Program-made: the position numbers and the translations under genes
Source of the DNA: Adiantum capillus-veneris
Taxonomy: Eukaryota; Streptophyta; Polypodiopsida; Polypodiales; Pteridaceae
Length of the DNA stretch: 64,000 bases
Direction: 5' to 3'
Assembly (NCBI GenBank): GCA_014529385.2
Contig: CM043959.1
Location: forward strand, 92,671,529-92,735,528
Notes under the pieces: model-generated
What the model was told of the DNA's origin: nothing
Databases searched by the model: none
Seen by the model: the letters and a program-made list of their open reading frames with translations, nothing else
Shown: positions 49,933-60,269 of the stretch, piece after piece
Layout: each line of letters begins with the position of its first letter
Position numbering within the stretch: position 1 is the first letter of the stretch

Positions 49933-50005
49933 TCGCGGGTGTAGCGGTTAAAGCATTGGGCTCTCATGGCGGTCGCGCGAGTTCGAGTCTCCGTGCCTGT
50001 GATCG
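49933..50005 (+). ncRNA. tRNA-like sequence, possible SINE head
   Basis: TGTAGCGGTTAAAGCATTGG resembles a polymerase III A box (D-arm region) and GCGAGTTCGAGTCTC a B box (T-arm). The spacing of about 35 bp is that of a tRNA. The anticodon and acceptor stems do not fold cleanly, so it is not a functional tRNA gene. It could be the head of a tRNA-derived SINE; I saw no clear 3' tail or target duplication. Confidence 0.4.
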
Positions 50006-50009
50006 ACGC

Positions 50010-51080
50010 CCATTTTTTTCCACCATCCATCCGCCTCGAGATTCCCCCTTTGGACCCCCACCACGGATCCCATCTCTTTCCTCCCGTACCCTTTAGTGCT
50101 GTGGCTTGCCAATTGTCTTGGTACTCCATAATTTCGACTCTAAGTAGTATGAGTACTTTGCCATGTTGATGGGATTTAGAAATATCACTTGGGTGTGAGT
50201 CCTTTGTAATGTTGATGTGATTTACGAATATCATTTGGTTGGGAAAGTGCAGACACTTGAACCCACCCTTAAATGATTCGAACATGTGCATGTGTATACA
50301 TACACTTGTACATACACAAATACCAAAAAAAAAAGAAAAAAAGAGACCTACCACTTTTGTCGTGGGAAAACTGTGATCCGTGATACTTTTGGGTACTTGG
50401 AACATAAAGACACTTTCTATACTATATAGCCTATATAGCCTTTAATGAAGCTTAAATTTCAAGGAAGGAGAGGGCATCCACATATCATCATGCATTGGTT
50501 AACTTAAAAGAAACTTTACAAAACTTTTCATCTAAAATGCAAAAGTGAAGGCCAAGAAGATCTTTAATGCAAAAGTAAGTGGTGACAAAGAAGATCTTTA
50601 ATGCAAAAGTAAGTGGTAACATGTCAGGAAATGAAAAGACTTGGCAGCATAAAGTCAAAAGATTTTCTCCTTTATAATCTACATAAAGTAGACTAGTATG
50701 TGACGTGCACATTACTCCGTTAAAAAATGCATGTCTTCTATTCTTACAAATACAAAGCTGGAAAATTATATAGATTCTAGTATTCTACATGTATACACTC
50801 TCTTGCATTTCAAAAAAATGATTCACAGCATCTCTCTATGGATTTTTCAATAAAATTATACATGCAAGAGGCAATAAATATTCTTTTAATACCAAGCTTG
50901 GAAGGTTCTTACACTTTACATAGGATTTTTTAGCCCTTATAAAATGGATCTAGGTGCTTTATAGCTATTCAAGGGAACACACATACTAATATTTATATTC
51001 TCCTCCTCCTCCTTCTTTCTCTCTATTTAATTGGATAGTTCTCTGGGTTGGATAGTTCTCTGGGTTGCTTGTAGTTGTTC

Positions 51081-51123
<43 letters not shown>

Positions 51124-51367
51124 GTGTACAAAAAAAACTTTAAATACTAAATTTCTTCATATTTTGAAGGTTTTCTTATCTTTTAATTTAAAATTTAGAT
51201 TTAAAATATAAACTTACACTTTTCAAACAAAAATATCAATATTGCTTTTTCTGAAAGCCCCTTGAAAAGACAAAGGCAAGTATATCTTCAAAGATCATAT
51301 TTTCATTAAATGATAAAATCTCCATCAAAATTGATCATTTTTTGTTATGTGCACTTAAGTTGGTACA
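50010..51367. other. Non-coding stretch
   Basis: No gene. A 40-bp unit containing AAGAAGATCTTTAATGCAAA is repeated at 50550-50616. A (CT)n tract is at 51084-51122. Confidence 0.45.
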
Positions 51368-51385
51368 TCTATACTATCTATAAAG
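51368..51385 (+). other. Helitron 5' terminus
   Basis: TCTATACTATCTATAAAG, preceded by A, followed by a G-rich run and GGAATTCCGG-like sequence. Confidence 0.6.
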
Positions 51386-51912
51386 GGGGAGAGAATTCCG
51401 GCTCCCCCCCTGCCACATGGCGAGTTTTGCTTCAATCGACAAGTGTGCCCTGGCGCTCGACAGCGGACAGTGCTTCGAGAGAGAGTAGCCGGCAGCCTGG
51501 AGGATAGCAACGCGTGCGTAATTAAGGAGCAAGGCGTACGTGTCTGCCATCCAGCTTTTAGAACAGTGCGCACGTGCGAAGAGAGACCTCAAACTCTCAG
51601 AGAAGCGCGCGACACAGAGAGAGAGGTCTGACGGCGCTGCCCGTGCAGTTTGTGGAAATTTCCAAAATACCCCCGGTTATGAGATTGAGTACGTCCAAAA
51701 AATATTTAAAAATTTGTAGTTTTCTAATTGTTTAAACTAAACTTTGAGTTGGTTATGTAGGCTTTGGAGATGAATTACTTCATTATCTTTAGACACAATT
51801 GTCCTTTTTTTTTGCGAGGTAATTTGTGACAAATTGCATGCTAAGCACTCAAAAACGGATCTCGACTGTCAAAAGGGAAAAAAGATTAGGAAAGAGCAGT
51901 CACAATGCGCAC

Positions 51913-51915
<3 letters not shown>

Positions 51916-51969
<54 letters not shown>

Positions 51970-52235
51970 TTGCTTAGTGCTTACGCTCAATAGGGAGACA
52001 GGTAGAGCGAGAGAGAGAGAGGGATTGTCTGGCACCATCAAAGCAGGGTTTGTCATTTGCACTAAGAGGAAATTTTAGAAAATTAGGCTACTTTTTCAGG
52101 TTTTTACACTATTTTTCTCTATTGTGGGGCGGAATTTCTCCTTTTCCCCTTGCCGTGAACCGGCATTTTGGAAATTGAAAACGGCACGATATTAAGCTGA
52201 GACACATTTTTCCCGAACATTGGTGCTTACGCTCA

Positions 52236-52271
<36 letters not shown>
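51916..52271. repeat. (GA)n tracts
   Basis: GA runs at 51916-51964, 52008-52020 and 52239-52271. Confidence 0.9.
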
Positions 52272-52279
<8 letters not shown>

Positions 52280-52476
52280 CATTTTTCCAAACATACAAAA
52301 TTCCTTTCCTTGAATTTGCACTAAGAGAAAATTTTAGAAAATTAGGCTACTTTTTTAGGTTTTTACACTATTTTTCTCTATTATGGGGCGGAATTTCTCC
52401 TTTTCCTGCCGTGAACCGGCATTTTGGAAATTGAAAACGGCACGATATTAAGCTGAGACACATTTTTCCCGAACAC

Positions 52477-52480
<4 letters not shown>
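52065..52480. repeat. Direct duplication, about 150 bp
   Basis: 52068-52220 and 52328-52479 are nearly identical (both contain GGGGCGGAATTTCTCC and GAACCGGCATTTTGG). Both copies end next to a GA tract. Confidence 0.85.
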
Positions 52481-52566
<86 letters not shown>

Positions 52567-52708
52567 TAGCCTGCACCTGCGCTCTCAAAAAGAGAGAGAC
52601 AGGTACAGGGACTGCCTGCACGTGCGCGCTCGGAAAGAGAGAGACAAAGAGAGAGAGAGAGGCGACCAGCTGTTGACAGCTGAGCTCCCGGGCAATGCTC
52701 TCTGAGCG

Positions 52709-52800
<92 letters not shown>

Positions 52801-52956
52801 CAACCGAGCGAGCTCACTATGTCGTACCACTATTCTCTCCCCCCTCGCCTTCGCTACATGTTGTCCGCTCGCATTCGTTGGCGCAAACGCAGCTATAGAG
52901 AGAGTACCACTAAATCCGATGACCTGCTCACCTCGCCTTCGTCTTCATTACCTTGC

Positions 52957-53034
<78 letters not shown>
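52480..53034. repeat. Cluster of long (GA)n tracts
   Basis: GA runs at 52480-52564, 52711-52797 and 52961-53034 separated by GC-richer spacers. Arg/Glu and Leu/Ser frames across them are artefacts. Confidence 0.95.
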
Positions 53035-53035
<1 letters not shown>

Positions 53036-53064
53036 TTTTTTTTTAGCAGTGGCAAGGAGGTCCC

Positions 53065-53092
53065 GGGGGGGGGGGGGGGGGGGGGGGGGGGG
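53065..53092. repeat. Poly-G run, 28 bases
   Basis: 28 consecutive G. A related copy of the surrounding segment at 53445-53570 has a 14-G run (53467-53480). Confidence 0.9.
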
Positions 53093-53200
53093 TTGCCGTT
53101 GCTGGAGATGGCCTTTTGCCTTTATGCCGCACAACAACCAAGGTTCACAGCGGCCAATGCACAAAATCGCGGATGCAAGTCCAGCCTGCCTTGAACAACC

Positions 53201-53201
<1 letters not shown>

Positions 53202-53270
<69 letters not shown>
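53202..53270. repeat. (GA)n microsatellite
   Basis: About 69 bp of GA immediately left of the MITE target duplication. Confidence 0.95.
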
Positions 53271-53275
<5 letters not shown>

Positions 53276-53278
53276 GAG

Positions 53279-53449
53279 CAGTGCTCGAAAAAAACCTAGG
53301 TTTAGTGTAGTCCCACCTACAAATTTGAAATTTACCTCTAAATTTTTTATTTGAAGGTAAGAAAACCTTCAAATTTTGTCAATTTACCTCTGTGGTTTCA
53401 CATGTGTAGGTTTGCCAAGTTTCTGGAATAAAGTTTTTTTCGAGCACTG
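53279..53449. mobile_element. hAT-type MITE, 171 bp
   Basis: The terminal inverted repeats CAGTGCTCGAAAAAAAC (53279-53295) and GTTTTTTTCGAGCACTG (53433-53449) are perfect over 17 bp. The flanking 8-mers GCGAGGAG and GTGAGGAG differ at one base, fitting an 8-bp hAT target duplication. It is too short to encode a protein. A similar right end (GTTTTTTTCTAGCACTG) lies at about 62168-62184. Confidence 0.8.
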
Positions 53450-53643
53450 GTGAGGAGGTCTGGCCCGGGGGGGGGGGGGGTTGTCATTGTTGGAGATGGC
53501 CTTCTACCTTTATGTTGCACAACAACCAAGTGCACAAAATCGTGGATGCAAGTGCAGCTTGTCGAGATAGATAGATAGATAGATAGATAGTTCTATTATC
53601 GTCCTGGGAGGTCAAATATGACCTATGGGACCAAATGAACATG

Positions 53644-56600
53644 TCACGTGGTGTGAGTGGAGTTCATAAGTGACTCTCGATGCTCAAAAATGGCTGAAAT
53701 GAGCGTCGCAATAGAGAGTCCACATCGTGGTTGGGAGAGGAAGGTATGTAGGGAGAGCTCATGGCTGAATATATGGGGAAAAGAGGACCTAATGTGGTCA
53801 AAAGCTGAGCACTCATGTAGTGTGTGGTACTCACTCTCTCGCACTTGACGAGGGCATAAGGTGCAAAGTCGATGACACTCCTCGCCAGTGCCCCAACGTC
53901 CTGTCTCGCAGCGTAGAGAATGGGAGCTAAGACGAATGGAGGCAATGGTGCGGATCGCACTCAACGGGATGGGCTCAAGGATGTAGGAATGGGTTCGGTT
54001 ACCTCGTTCCGAGAAGAAGAGAGATTTGTAGTTTGGGGCAACGTGTGTGGTGTAATGGCTGAAGCGAGAACCTCCGGATTTCTCCCAAGCCATGATACAT
54101 TGGCGTTGTAAGAAGGCCTCATTAACTTGGGAGTCGATCGACGCATCCTTGACCAAGTGACATGCATCCCATCTTCCAAACCATTTCTTGATATCAAGCA
54201 TCCACCCCGAACTTAGTATTTTGCTCTTGCATGTCTTTTGAACCTTTTGACTTGCTTCATATGCGATTCTAGGAAGTCGATGCAAAGGGCTACGTTGTGT
54301 CTTACGCATGTACTCCACAACCCTTTCCATGCCCAAGACCTCAATGGGAAGCGATCCGGACTCAAGAAGTAAGAGCATGTAGGGTGTTTGTGTCTTGACT
54401 TGGAGAAAGTTGGTGAGAAAACGCTTTTGGACATTCTCAAACTCTTTCCAAGTAGACTTCCCGATGCTTCCACCCCACACCTCCACTCCATAAAGAAGCA
54501 CCGGTGTCACCAATGTGTCAAAGAGGTACTTTTTGAGAGCCCAACACTTGATCTCTCCTGCATTGCACATGTTCTCAAATGCATAATAAGCCCTCTTTCC
54601 GGCTTCCAAGCGACGCATTGCACAATCCTTCCATTTATGATTGGATGGAACCTCAAGGCCAAGGTACTTGAAGTGATCTACCACTTCAAGTTTCTCATTG
54701 TTGTATACAATGCATGGATTTTCGTCATTGAGGGTCTTTACAAGCATAACCTTGGTTTTGGATCCATTCACGATCAGCCCGCTATGTAGGCAAAAGCGTT
54801 CCAAGACACTCATAAGCTTTTGTGCATCTTCTAAGGTATGTGCCAAGAGCACTACATCATCGGCATAAAGCAAAAGCATGATCACCGCATTTCCAATCTT
54901 AACCTCTTCTATACCTTCTTGCTGCATAAAATCAAGAACCATGTATTCCAATTCATCAATGAGTAGCCCAAAGAGGGTTGGGGAAAGTGGGCATCCTTGT
55001 TTGACACCAATAGTGCTTGCAAAAAATTCTGAAATTCCATCTCCCATACGTAATCGACATATCACTTTTTGGTAGATGCGAAAGACTGCATGCATAAATT
55101 CTCTCGGCACTTGAAGGCTTTGCATACGTCTCCAAAGATTTCCTCGTGGTACCATGTCAAAAGCTTTCTTGAAATCCACAAAACAACAATACAACTTTTT
55201 TCCTTTCAATCGAGACGCTTCCATAAGAACTCGAAGAGTGACAAGGTGATCAATAGTGCTATGATGCTTTCGAAAACCTGCTTGGCCAAGCGCACGTTTG
55301 CAATTCTTTTCAGCCCATTCACTTATCTTCATCTCCATGATACATCCAAATAACTTTGCCATCAAAGAACCAACCATTATAGTGCGATAGTTGTTCACAT
55401 TGTTTACATCTCCTCCTTTGTGCAAAGGTTTGATCCAATTTGCACTCCAATCATGAGGCATGCCATACTGAAGTGCAAGGTTAAACATATCGCATATCCA
55501 ATATCGTGTTTTCTTGCTTGTCCATTTAATCATTTCAGCCTTGACACCTTGAAGGTCACCGGCCTTGCGAGTAGCAAGTTTCTCAAGCGCGCGGCATACA
55601 TCTTCAATGGTAAAGAAGGGAGACATAAATGGAAGGGAGCTACAACCCTCCATCTTATCAACATTGGGTTGCTCATAGAGGTTCTTACAATGCATATACA
55701 TATCCTCAAGAGTCAAGTCACCAAAGCTCTCAACGCGCTTGCCTTTTAGATTTTGCCAAAACTTGCCACATGCATGTGCTTTCTCTTGTGCTAAAAGAAG
55801 TTGTTTTTCGACTTCCCACCTTCTCCTCTTCTTTTGAACAAGTGCTTTGTATGTGTGTGAACATTCCAAGTAAACTTCCTTGTCTTTGATTGCATCCAAT
55901 CTTAGCAAGTGTTTTCGGGCTTGACTACATTCCATGTCAAACCATTTCTTCTTGGTGCTACCCTTCTTAAACCTTTTGCAAGACATGTGTTTCGTCGAAA
56001 AGCATTCCTTCGCACAAGAGAAAATTACTTCTTTGAAAACTTTCCACTTGCATTCTAATGTTGGGCTCCCTTGATGCTCTATCATGCTTAACATTTGGTC
56101 CACCATATCAGCATATATAAGTGCTCGTTTGAAGTCTAGACGTAGGTACAAATGATTCACATCATGATTGGAGGCTACATGCTCGGGCCGTTTACCACAC
56201 TTGAGGTCAATACATAACATCCTATGATCCGATTCCGGATTCCATTCACCAAGTGTAAAGCTTTGTATGCATTCTAGAGTGGCTTCTGAGAACAACATAT
56301 AGTCAATCACGCTAGCACCATTGTGCTTTCTACATGTAAAGTCATTGGTGCCTTGCCATAGAGATACACCATTTGCAATGAGCATTCCGGTACTATTGCA
56401 CATATGTAGAAGTGACTTTCCATAGTGATCCACTTCTTTTGCATCATTAGAACTTCGATTATACATGTATGAGTCATCCACTCTTCTTGATACATGCGGC
56501 ATGTCGACTTGTTGTGTGTCGTGTTGTAACATATTTGTGCGAGCATTCATGTCTCCAAAAACAATGAATTCACCTTGATCCTTGTAATGAGCAATGTCTT

Positions 56601-57024
56601 CCTCTAGTTCAACAAAGGGCTGATCTCTATCCATATTCAAGCGAGCATAAAAGTTGGAGTCATAGTGAGGAATGTAGCAGCCGGCCACAAACATGACTTG
56701 ACCATTTGGTGGGCTGATTTTCAGCCAAAAGTAGCGTTTATACTTATCTTCTTTGACAATGGAAACATCTTTCAAACCCTTTTTGGTCATACATGCTACG
56801 CCTCCTTGGCCTCTTCGTTGCTTTGCATTTTTGGCCCACATCAAAGAATGTACATCGTATTTGTCAAATCCAAGAATTCGTTGCGCATCATGCTTCCATG
56901 TTTCGACAAGAAGTATCACATCGGAGTCATTGGTAAGCTCATCAATGCCAATTCCCGCATTCCATGGATACCCATTACAATTCCAAAAGCTTATTCGCAA
57001 GCGTGAGTTGGTCTCATAGATCAT
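53644..57024 (-). CDS. LINE ORF2: endonuclease and reverse transcriptase, intact
   Basis: 1126 codons from ATG 57024, six bases after the ORF1 stop. Residues 10-270 form an APE-type endonuclease: FWNCNG (13-18), VETW (Glu41), FGDMNA (Asp158, Asn160), VIDYML (Asp241) and ESDHRML (His267). This domain nicks target DNA. RT: CFVDFKKAFDMVPRG (about 613), GVKQGCPLSPTLFGL and LLYADDVVLLA (about 720). The C-terminus has a CX2CX11HX3C finger (LCTLCPRQVRESEYHTLHEC, about 1052). It lacks an RNase H motif that I can see. All catalytic residues are present and no stop occurs, so this copy could be recently active. Confidence 0.95.
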   Translation of the reverse strand: MIYETNSRLRISFWNCNGYPWNAGIGIDELTNDSDVILLVETWKHDAQRILGFDKYDVHSLMWAKNAKQRRGQGGVACMTKKGLKDVSIVKEDKYKRYFWLKISPPNGQVMFVAGCYIPHYDSNFYARLNMDRDQPFVELEEDIAHYKDQGEFIVFGDMNARTNMLQHDTQQVDMPHVSRRVDDSYMYNRSSNDAKEVDHYGKSLLHMCNSTGMLIANGVSLWQGTNDFTCRKHNGASVIDYMLFSEATLECIQSFTLGEWNPESDHRMLCIDLKCGKRPEHVASNHDVNHLYLRLDFKRALIYADMVDQMLSMIEHQGSPTLECKWKVFKEVIFSCAKECFSTKHMSCKRFKKGSTKKKWFDMECSQARKHLLRLDAIKDKEVYLECSHTYKALVQKKRRRWEVEKQLLLAQEKAHACGKFWQNLKGKRVESFGDLTLEDMYMHCKNLYEQPNVDKMEGCSSLPFMSPFFTIEDVCRALEKLATRKAGDLQGVKAEMIKWTSKKTRYWICDMFNLALQYGMPHDWSANWIKPLHKGGDVNNVNNYRTIMVGSLMAKLFGCIMEMKISEWAEKNCKRALGQAGFRKHHSTIDHLVTLRVLMEASRLKGKKLYCCFVDFKKAFDMVPRGNLWRRMQSLQVPREFMHAVFRIYQKVICRLRMGDGISEFFASTIGVKQGCPLSPTLFGLLIDELEYMVLDFMQQEGIEEVKIGNAVIMLLLYADDVVLLAHTLEDAQKLMSVLERFCLHSGLIVNGSKTKVMLVKTLNDENPCIVYNNEKLEVVDHFKYLGLEVPSNHKWKDCAMRRLEAGKRAYYAFENMCNAGEIKCWALKKYLFDTLVTPVLLYGVEVWGGSIGKSTWKEFENVQKRFLTNFLQVKTQTPYMLLLLESGSLPIEVLGMERVVEYMRKTQRSPLHRLPRIAYEASQKVQKTCKSKILSSGWMLDIKKWFGRWDACHLVKDASIDSQVNEAFLQRQCIMAWEKSGGSRFSHYTTHVAPNYKSLFFSERGNRTHSYILEPIPLSAIRTIASIRLSSHSLRCETGRWGTGEECHRLCTLCPRQVRESEYHTLHECSAFDHIRSSFPHIFSHELSLHTFLSQPRCGLSIATLISAIFEHRESLMNSTHTT

Positions 57025-57030
57025 GTGTCC

Positions 57031-57963
57031 CTATTTGTTGGGTGGACTTGCATCCTCCTCAAGTGCCTTTTCTTCTTGAGATGATACCTTAACCTTCTTG
57101 CTTCTTTCCTCGTATGCTTTGCGACGTACATTTTGTTGCATAAGAGTGCGATCCTCATATACATTACAACCCGTTCCTTTGAGGTAGATCCAACCATTGT
57201 CAAGGATGATCTTTCTCTTTACCTCATCAGCCATGGTACATACAATAGGTCTTTCTCCCGAGCGAGGGACTCCTTGTTTTCCAACTCGATGTGCACCATA
57301 AGCCATGATTCCTGACATGCCAAAGTGTGTAGCAAAAAACTCTTCAATAGCAACCGCAAGAGATTGGGGTGTTTCCATGCTTTCCTCCTTGATTCCACGA
57401 ATGACGATGTTCTTTGAGCGTTTTTGTCGTTCTTGCAATTCTTGAGTGTCCACATTCTCTACATTCTTTGCTTGGACAATGGCTTGCGTGATAGGAGATG
57501 TAGAAACCACATTATCCTTACATATATCAGCCCATGATTTGGATGCATTTCTCATCTCACATACATCATGTCGTATTGTATCTATCGTTTCCTCTTTCAA
57601 TACATGATCACTCTCAACTTTGCTCAAGCGCTCTTTCACTACATTCATGTCCACAAGAGAGCGTTTACATTCTTGAACTTCATTCTCAAGATGCATCAAG
57701 CGTGTTGTTTGCATTTCAAGAACCTTCTTGAGGTGCTCATTCTCCACAACGAGAACTCTTAAAGTACCATTCTCCATTGCAAGTGCGCGCAACTCTTCAC
57801 CTTGCTTGTTGACGGTTTCTTGTAACGAGATCAAGTAAGCCATGATCATTGCTTCCGTTGTTGTAGACGATGTGGTTGGATTAGCATCCAAATTCCTTGG
57901 AGATTTTGCATCATTCTCCATGGCGAGTGTGGCTTTTCCACCCTTGCGAGTTTTGTCTGACAT
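57031..57963 (-). CDS. LINE ORF1: coiled-coil and RRM-like RNA-binding protein
   Basis: The start is ATG 57963 (MSDKTRKGG). Residues about 40-130 are a coiled coil (for example VLEMQTTRLMHLENEVQE). A basic patch and RSKNIVIRGIKEESMETPQS (about 182) begin an RRM-like fold as in L1 ORF1 proteins, followed by a region with GAHRVGK and RPIVCTM and a basic C-terminus. Such proteins bind the element RNA and form a particle. ORF2 begins six bases after the stop, so it probably depends on reinitiation or unconventional translation. Confidence 0.85.
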   Translation of the reverse strand: MSDKTRKGGKATLAMENDAKSPRNLDANPTTSSTTTEAMIMAYLISLQETVNKQGEELRALAMENGTLRVLVVENEHLKKVLEMQTTRLMHLENEVQECKRSLVDMNVVKERLSKVESDHVLKEETIDTIRHDVCEMRNASKSWADICKDNVVSTSPITQAIVQAKNVENVDTQELQERQKRSKNIVIRGIKEESMETPQSLAVAIEEFFATHFGMSGIMAYGAHRVGKQGVPRSGERPIVCTMADEVKRKIILDNGWIYLKGTGCNVYEDRTLMQQNVRRKAYEERSKKVKVSSQEEKALEEDASPPNK

Positions 57964-58182
57964 TGCCTTCAAGTCGGCAACAAAAACGCAAAGTTTTGAC
58001 AGTTTTTTCAGTTCTGAGATGCTGTTACAGCAAAGCCTTCCATTACACAGAAAAATTCTGTCTTTACATCAATGCGTAGAGGGCTTCGTGCTCTTCGATT
58101 GAGGCTATAGATCACCTAAATCGGAGTTCGGATGAGCAAGTTATGGTCAAAAGAGTGAACTGCTGTCTACTATGTCAAAAAA

Positions 58183-58184
58183 CG

Positions 58185-58253
<69 letters not shown>

Positions 58254-58265
58254 TAGATAGATAGA
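58183..58265. repeat. (GA)n then (GATA)n junction between LINE copies
   Basis: GA at 58183-58248 passes directly into (GATA)n at 58249-58265, which is the 3' tail of LINE copy 2. Confidence 0.9.
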
Positions 58266-59807
58266 TTTTATTATCGTCCTCGGAGGTCAAATATGACATA
58301 TGGGACCAAAGTTACATGTGATGTAGTATGTGTACGGCTGATGAGTGACTCTCGATGCTCCAAAATTGTAGTGATGAGAGTCGCAATGGAGAGCCCACAC
58401 TTTGGCTGGGAGAGGAAAGTGTGTAGGTCTAAGTTATGGCTGAAAATGTGAGAGAAGCAAGTTCGGATGTGATCAAAAGCTGAGCACTCTAGTAGTGTGT
58501 GGTACTCAGACTCTCGAACTTGCAGTGAGCATAATGTGCACAATCGATTTGACTCTTCTCCATTGCCCCAACGCCCTATCTCGCATTGAAGGAAATGGGA
58601 GCTAAGTCGAATTGCTGCGATAGTGCGTATCGCGGACAAGGGAATAGGCTCAAGCATGTAAGTGTGAGTACGGTTTCCTCTCTCAGCGAAGAACATGGTT
58701 TTGTAGTTGGGGGCAATATAGGTGGTGTAATGTATGAAGCGTGACCCACCGGATTTCTCCCAAGCCGTAATACATTGGCGTTGTAGAAAAGCTTCATTCA
58801 CTTGAGAGTCAATTGAAGCATCATGTAGCAAGTGTAATGCATCCCATCTCCCAAACCACTTCTTTATGTCTTGCATCCATCCCGTGCTCAAGATCTTGCT
58901 TTTATGCGTCTTTTGAACTTTTTTGCTTGCTTCCCATGCAATTGTAGGAAGTCGATGTGAGGGGTTTTGACGCATCTTTATCATGTACTCCACAACCCTT
59001 TCCATGCCCATAACCTCAATTGGAAGAGATCCCGACTCAAGAAGTAGGAGCATATATGGTGTTTGTGTCTTAACTTGGAGAAAGTTTGTAAGAAAACGCT
59101 TTTGGACATTCTCAAACTCTTTCCAAGTAGACTTTGAGATGCTCCCACCCCACACTTCAACTCCATAAAGAAGAACCGGTGTCACCAATGCATCAAAAAG
59201 ATACTTCTTGAGAACCCAACACTTGATGTTTCCCGCATTACACATGTTCTCAAATGCATAATATGCCCTCTTTCCCGCTTCCAAACGACGCATAGCACAT
59301 TCATGCCACTTGTGATTGGATGGAACCTCAAGGCCAAGGTACTTAAAGCTCTCAACAACTTCAAGTGTCTCGTTGTTGTACACAATGCATGGCTTCTCCT
59401 TATGGTTGGTTTTCACAAGCATAACCTTTGTTTTGGATTCATTTACAATCAGCCCACTATGCAAGCAAAAGTTCTCAAGGACAACCATAAGCTTTTGTGC
59501 ATCTTCTAAAGTGTGTGCTAGAAGCACTACATCATCCGCATACAACAAAAGCATGATTACCGCATTGCAAATAGTGACCTCTTCAATGCCTTCTTCTTGC
59601 ATAAAGTCAAGTACCATTTGTTCCAATTGATCGATGCATAGACCAAAGAGAGTTGGTGACAATGGACATCCTTGTTTAACCCCAATAGTGCTTACAAAAA
59701 TTTCTGAAATTTCTCTTCCCATGCGCAATTGACAAATCACCTTCTCATAGATTCGAGAAACCGCAAGCATAAACTCACTTGGCACTTGGAGTTCTTCCAT
59801 CCTTCTC

Positions 59808-59810
<3 letters not shown>
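58249..59810 (-). mobile_element. LINE copy 2, 5'-truncated
   Basis: The same family and orientation as copy 1. It starts within the RT domain (at the codons for LW in NLWRRM) exactly at a (GA)n tract (59811-59870) and ends in a (CTAT)n tail. 5' truncation is typical of LINE insertion. Confidence 0.9.
58271..59800 (-). pseudogene. ORF2 fragment of LINE copy 2
   Basis: 509 codons, fully open: GVKQGCPLSPTLFGL, LLYADDVVLLAHTLED and the C-terminal finger (LCTLCSLQVRESEYHTLLEC). It corresponds to the last 45% of ORF2 in copy 1, about 85-90% identical by eye. The original stop codon position is changed, so it reads on about 15 codons into the 3' UTR. Endonuclease and the first half of the RT are missing. 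Confidence 0.9.
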
Positions 59811-59872
<62 letters not shown>

Positions 59873-59952
59873 CTCGCAGGAGGGTAGAGAGAGAAAGACT
59901 TGAATTGAAATGAAATGTTATGTTAACCTCTTCTAAATGCCATATTGACCTG

Positions 59953-60006
<54 letters not shown>

Positions 60007-60051
60007 AAGCAAGCTTGCTTAGAGCTGGCTGGTGGCAGTGGGTATACCTCT

Positions 60052-60103
<52 letters not shown>
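59811..60103. repeat. (GA)n and (CT)n tracts
   Basis: GA at 59811-59870 and 59957-60003; CT at 60057-60103. Confidence 0.95.
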
Positions 60104-60105
<2 letters not shown>

Positions 60106-60241
60106 GGAGATTAATTATAGGTATAGCTTTTTGGGAGCTGTAGATCCCTACATAGTAGCAAAATCCAATTTGAGACGCTTTGAGGAGTAAGTTGAGGACG
60201 AGTGCGACTTGCCGACAAGGGGGTAAAGAGGGGCCATGCCA

Positions 60242-60268
60242 CCGCCGAAGGCGGCTCCGTTTTACTAG
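60242..60268 (+). other. Second Helitron-like 3' terminus
   Basis: A 5-bp GC stem with GAA loop (CCGCC GAA GGCGG, 60242-60254), ten bases, then CTAG (60265-60268) followed by T. Same orientation as the terminus at 62337. Confidence 0.5.
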
Positions 60269-60269
60269 T

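Larger units (their letters stand above)
53564..58182 (-). mobile_element. L1-type LINE, copy 1, apparently full-length
   Basis: It carries ORF1 and ORF2 in tandem on the minus strand, both open. The 3' end is not poly-A but a (CTAT)n/(GATA)n run (53564-53590), and the 3' UTR matches copy 2. The 5' UTR starts next to a (GA)n tract at 58183-58248. No target duplication was identified. Confidence 0.9.

Noticed and set aside
49933-50005. Functional tRNA gene
   Set aside because: Acceptor and anticodon stems do not pair. Kept only as a tRNA-like remnant.
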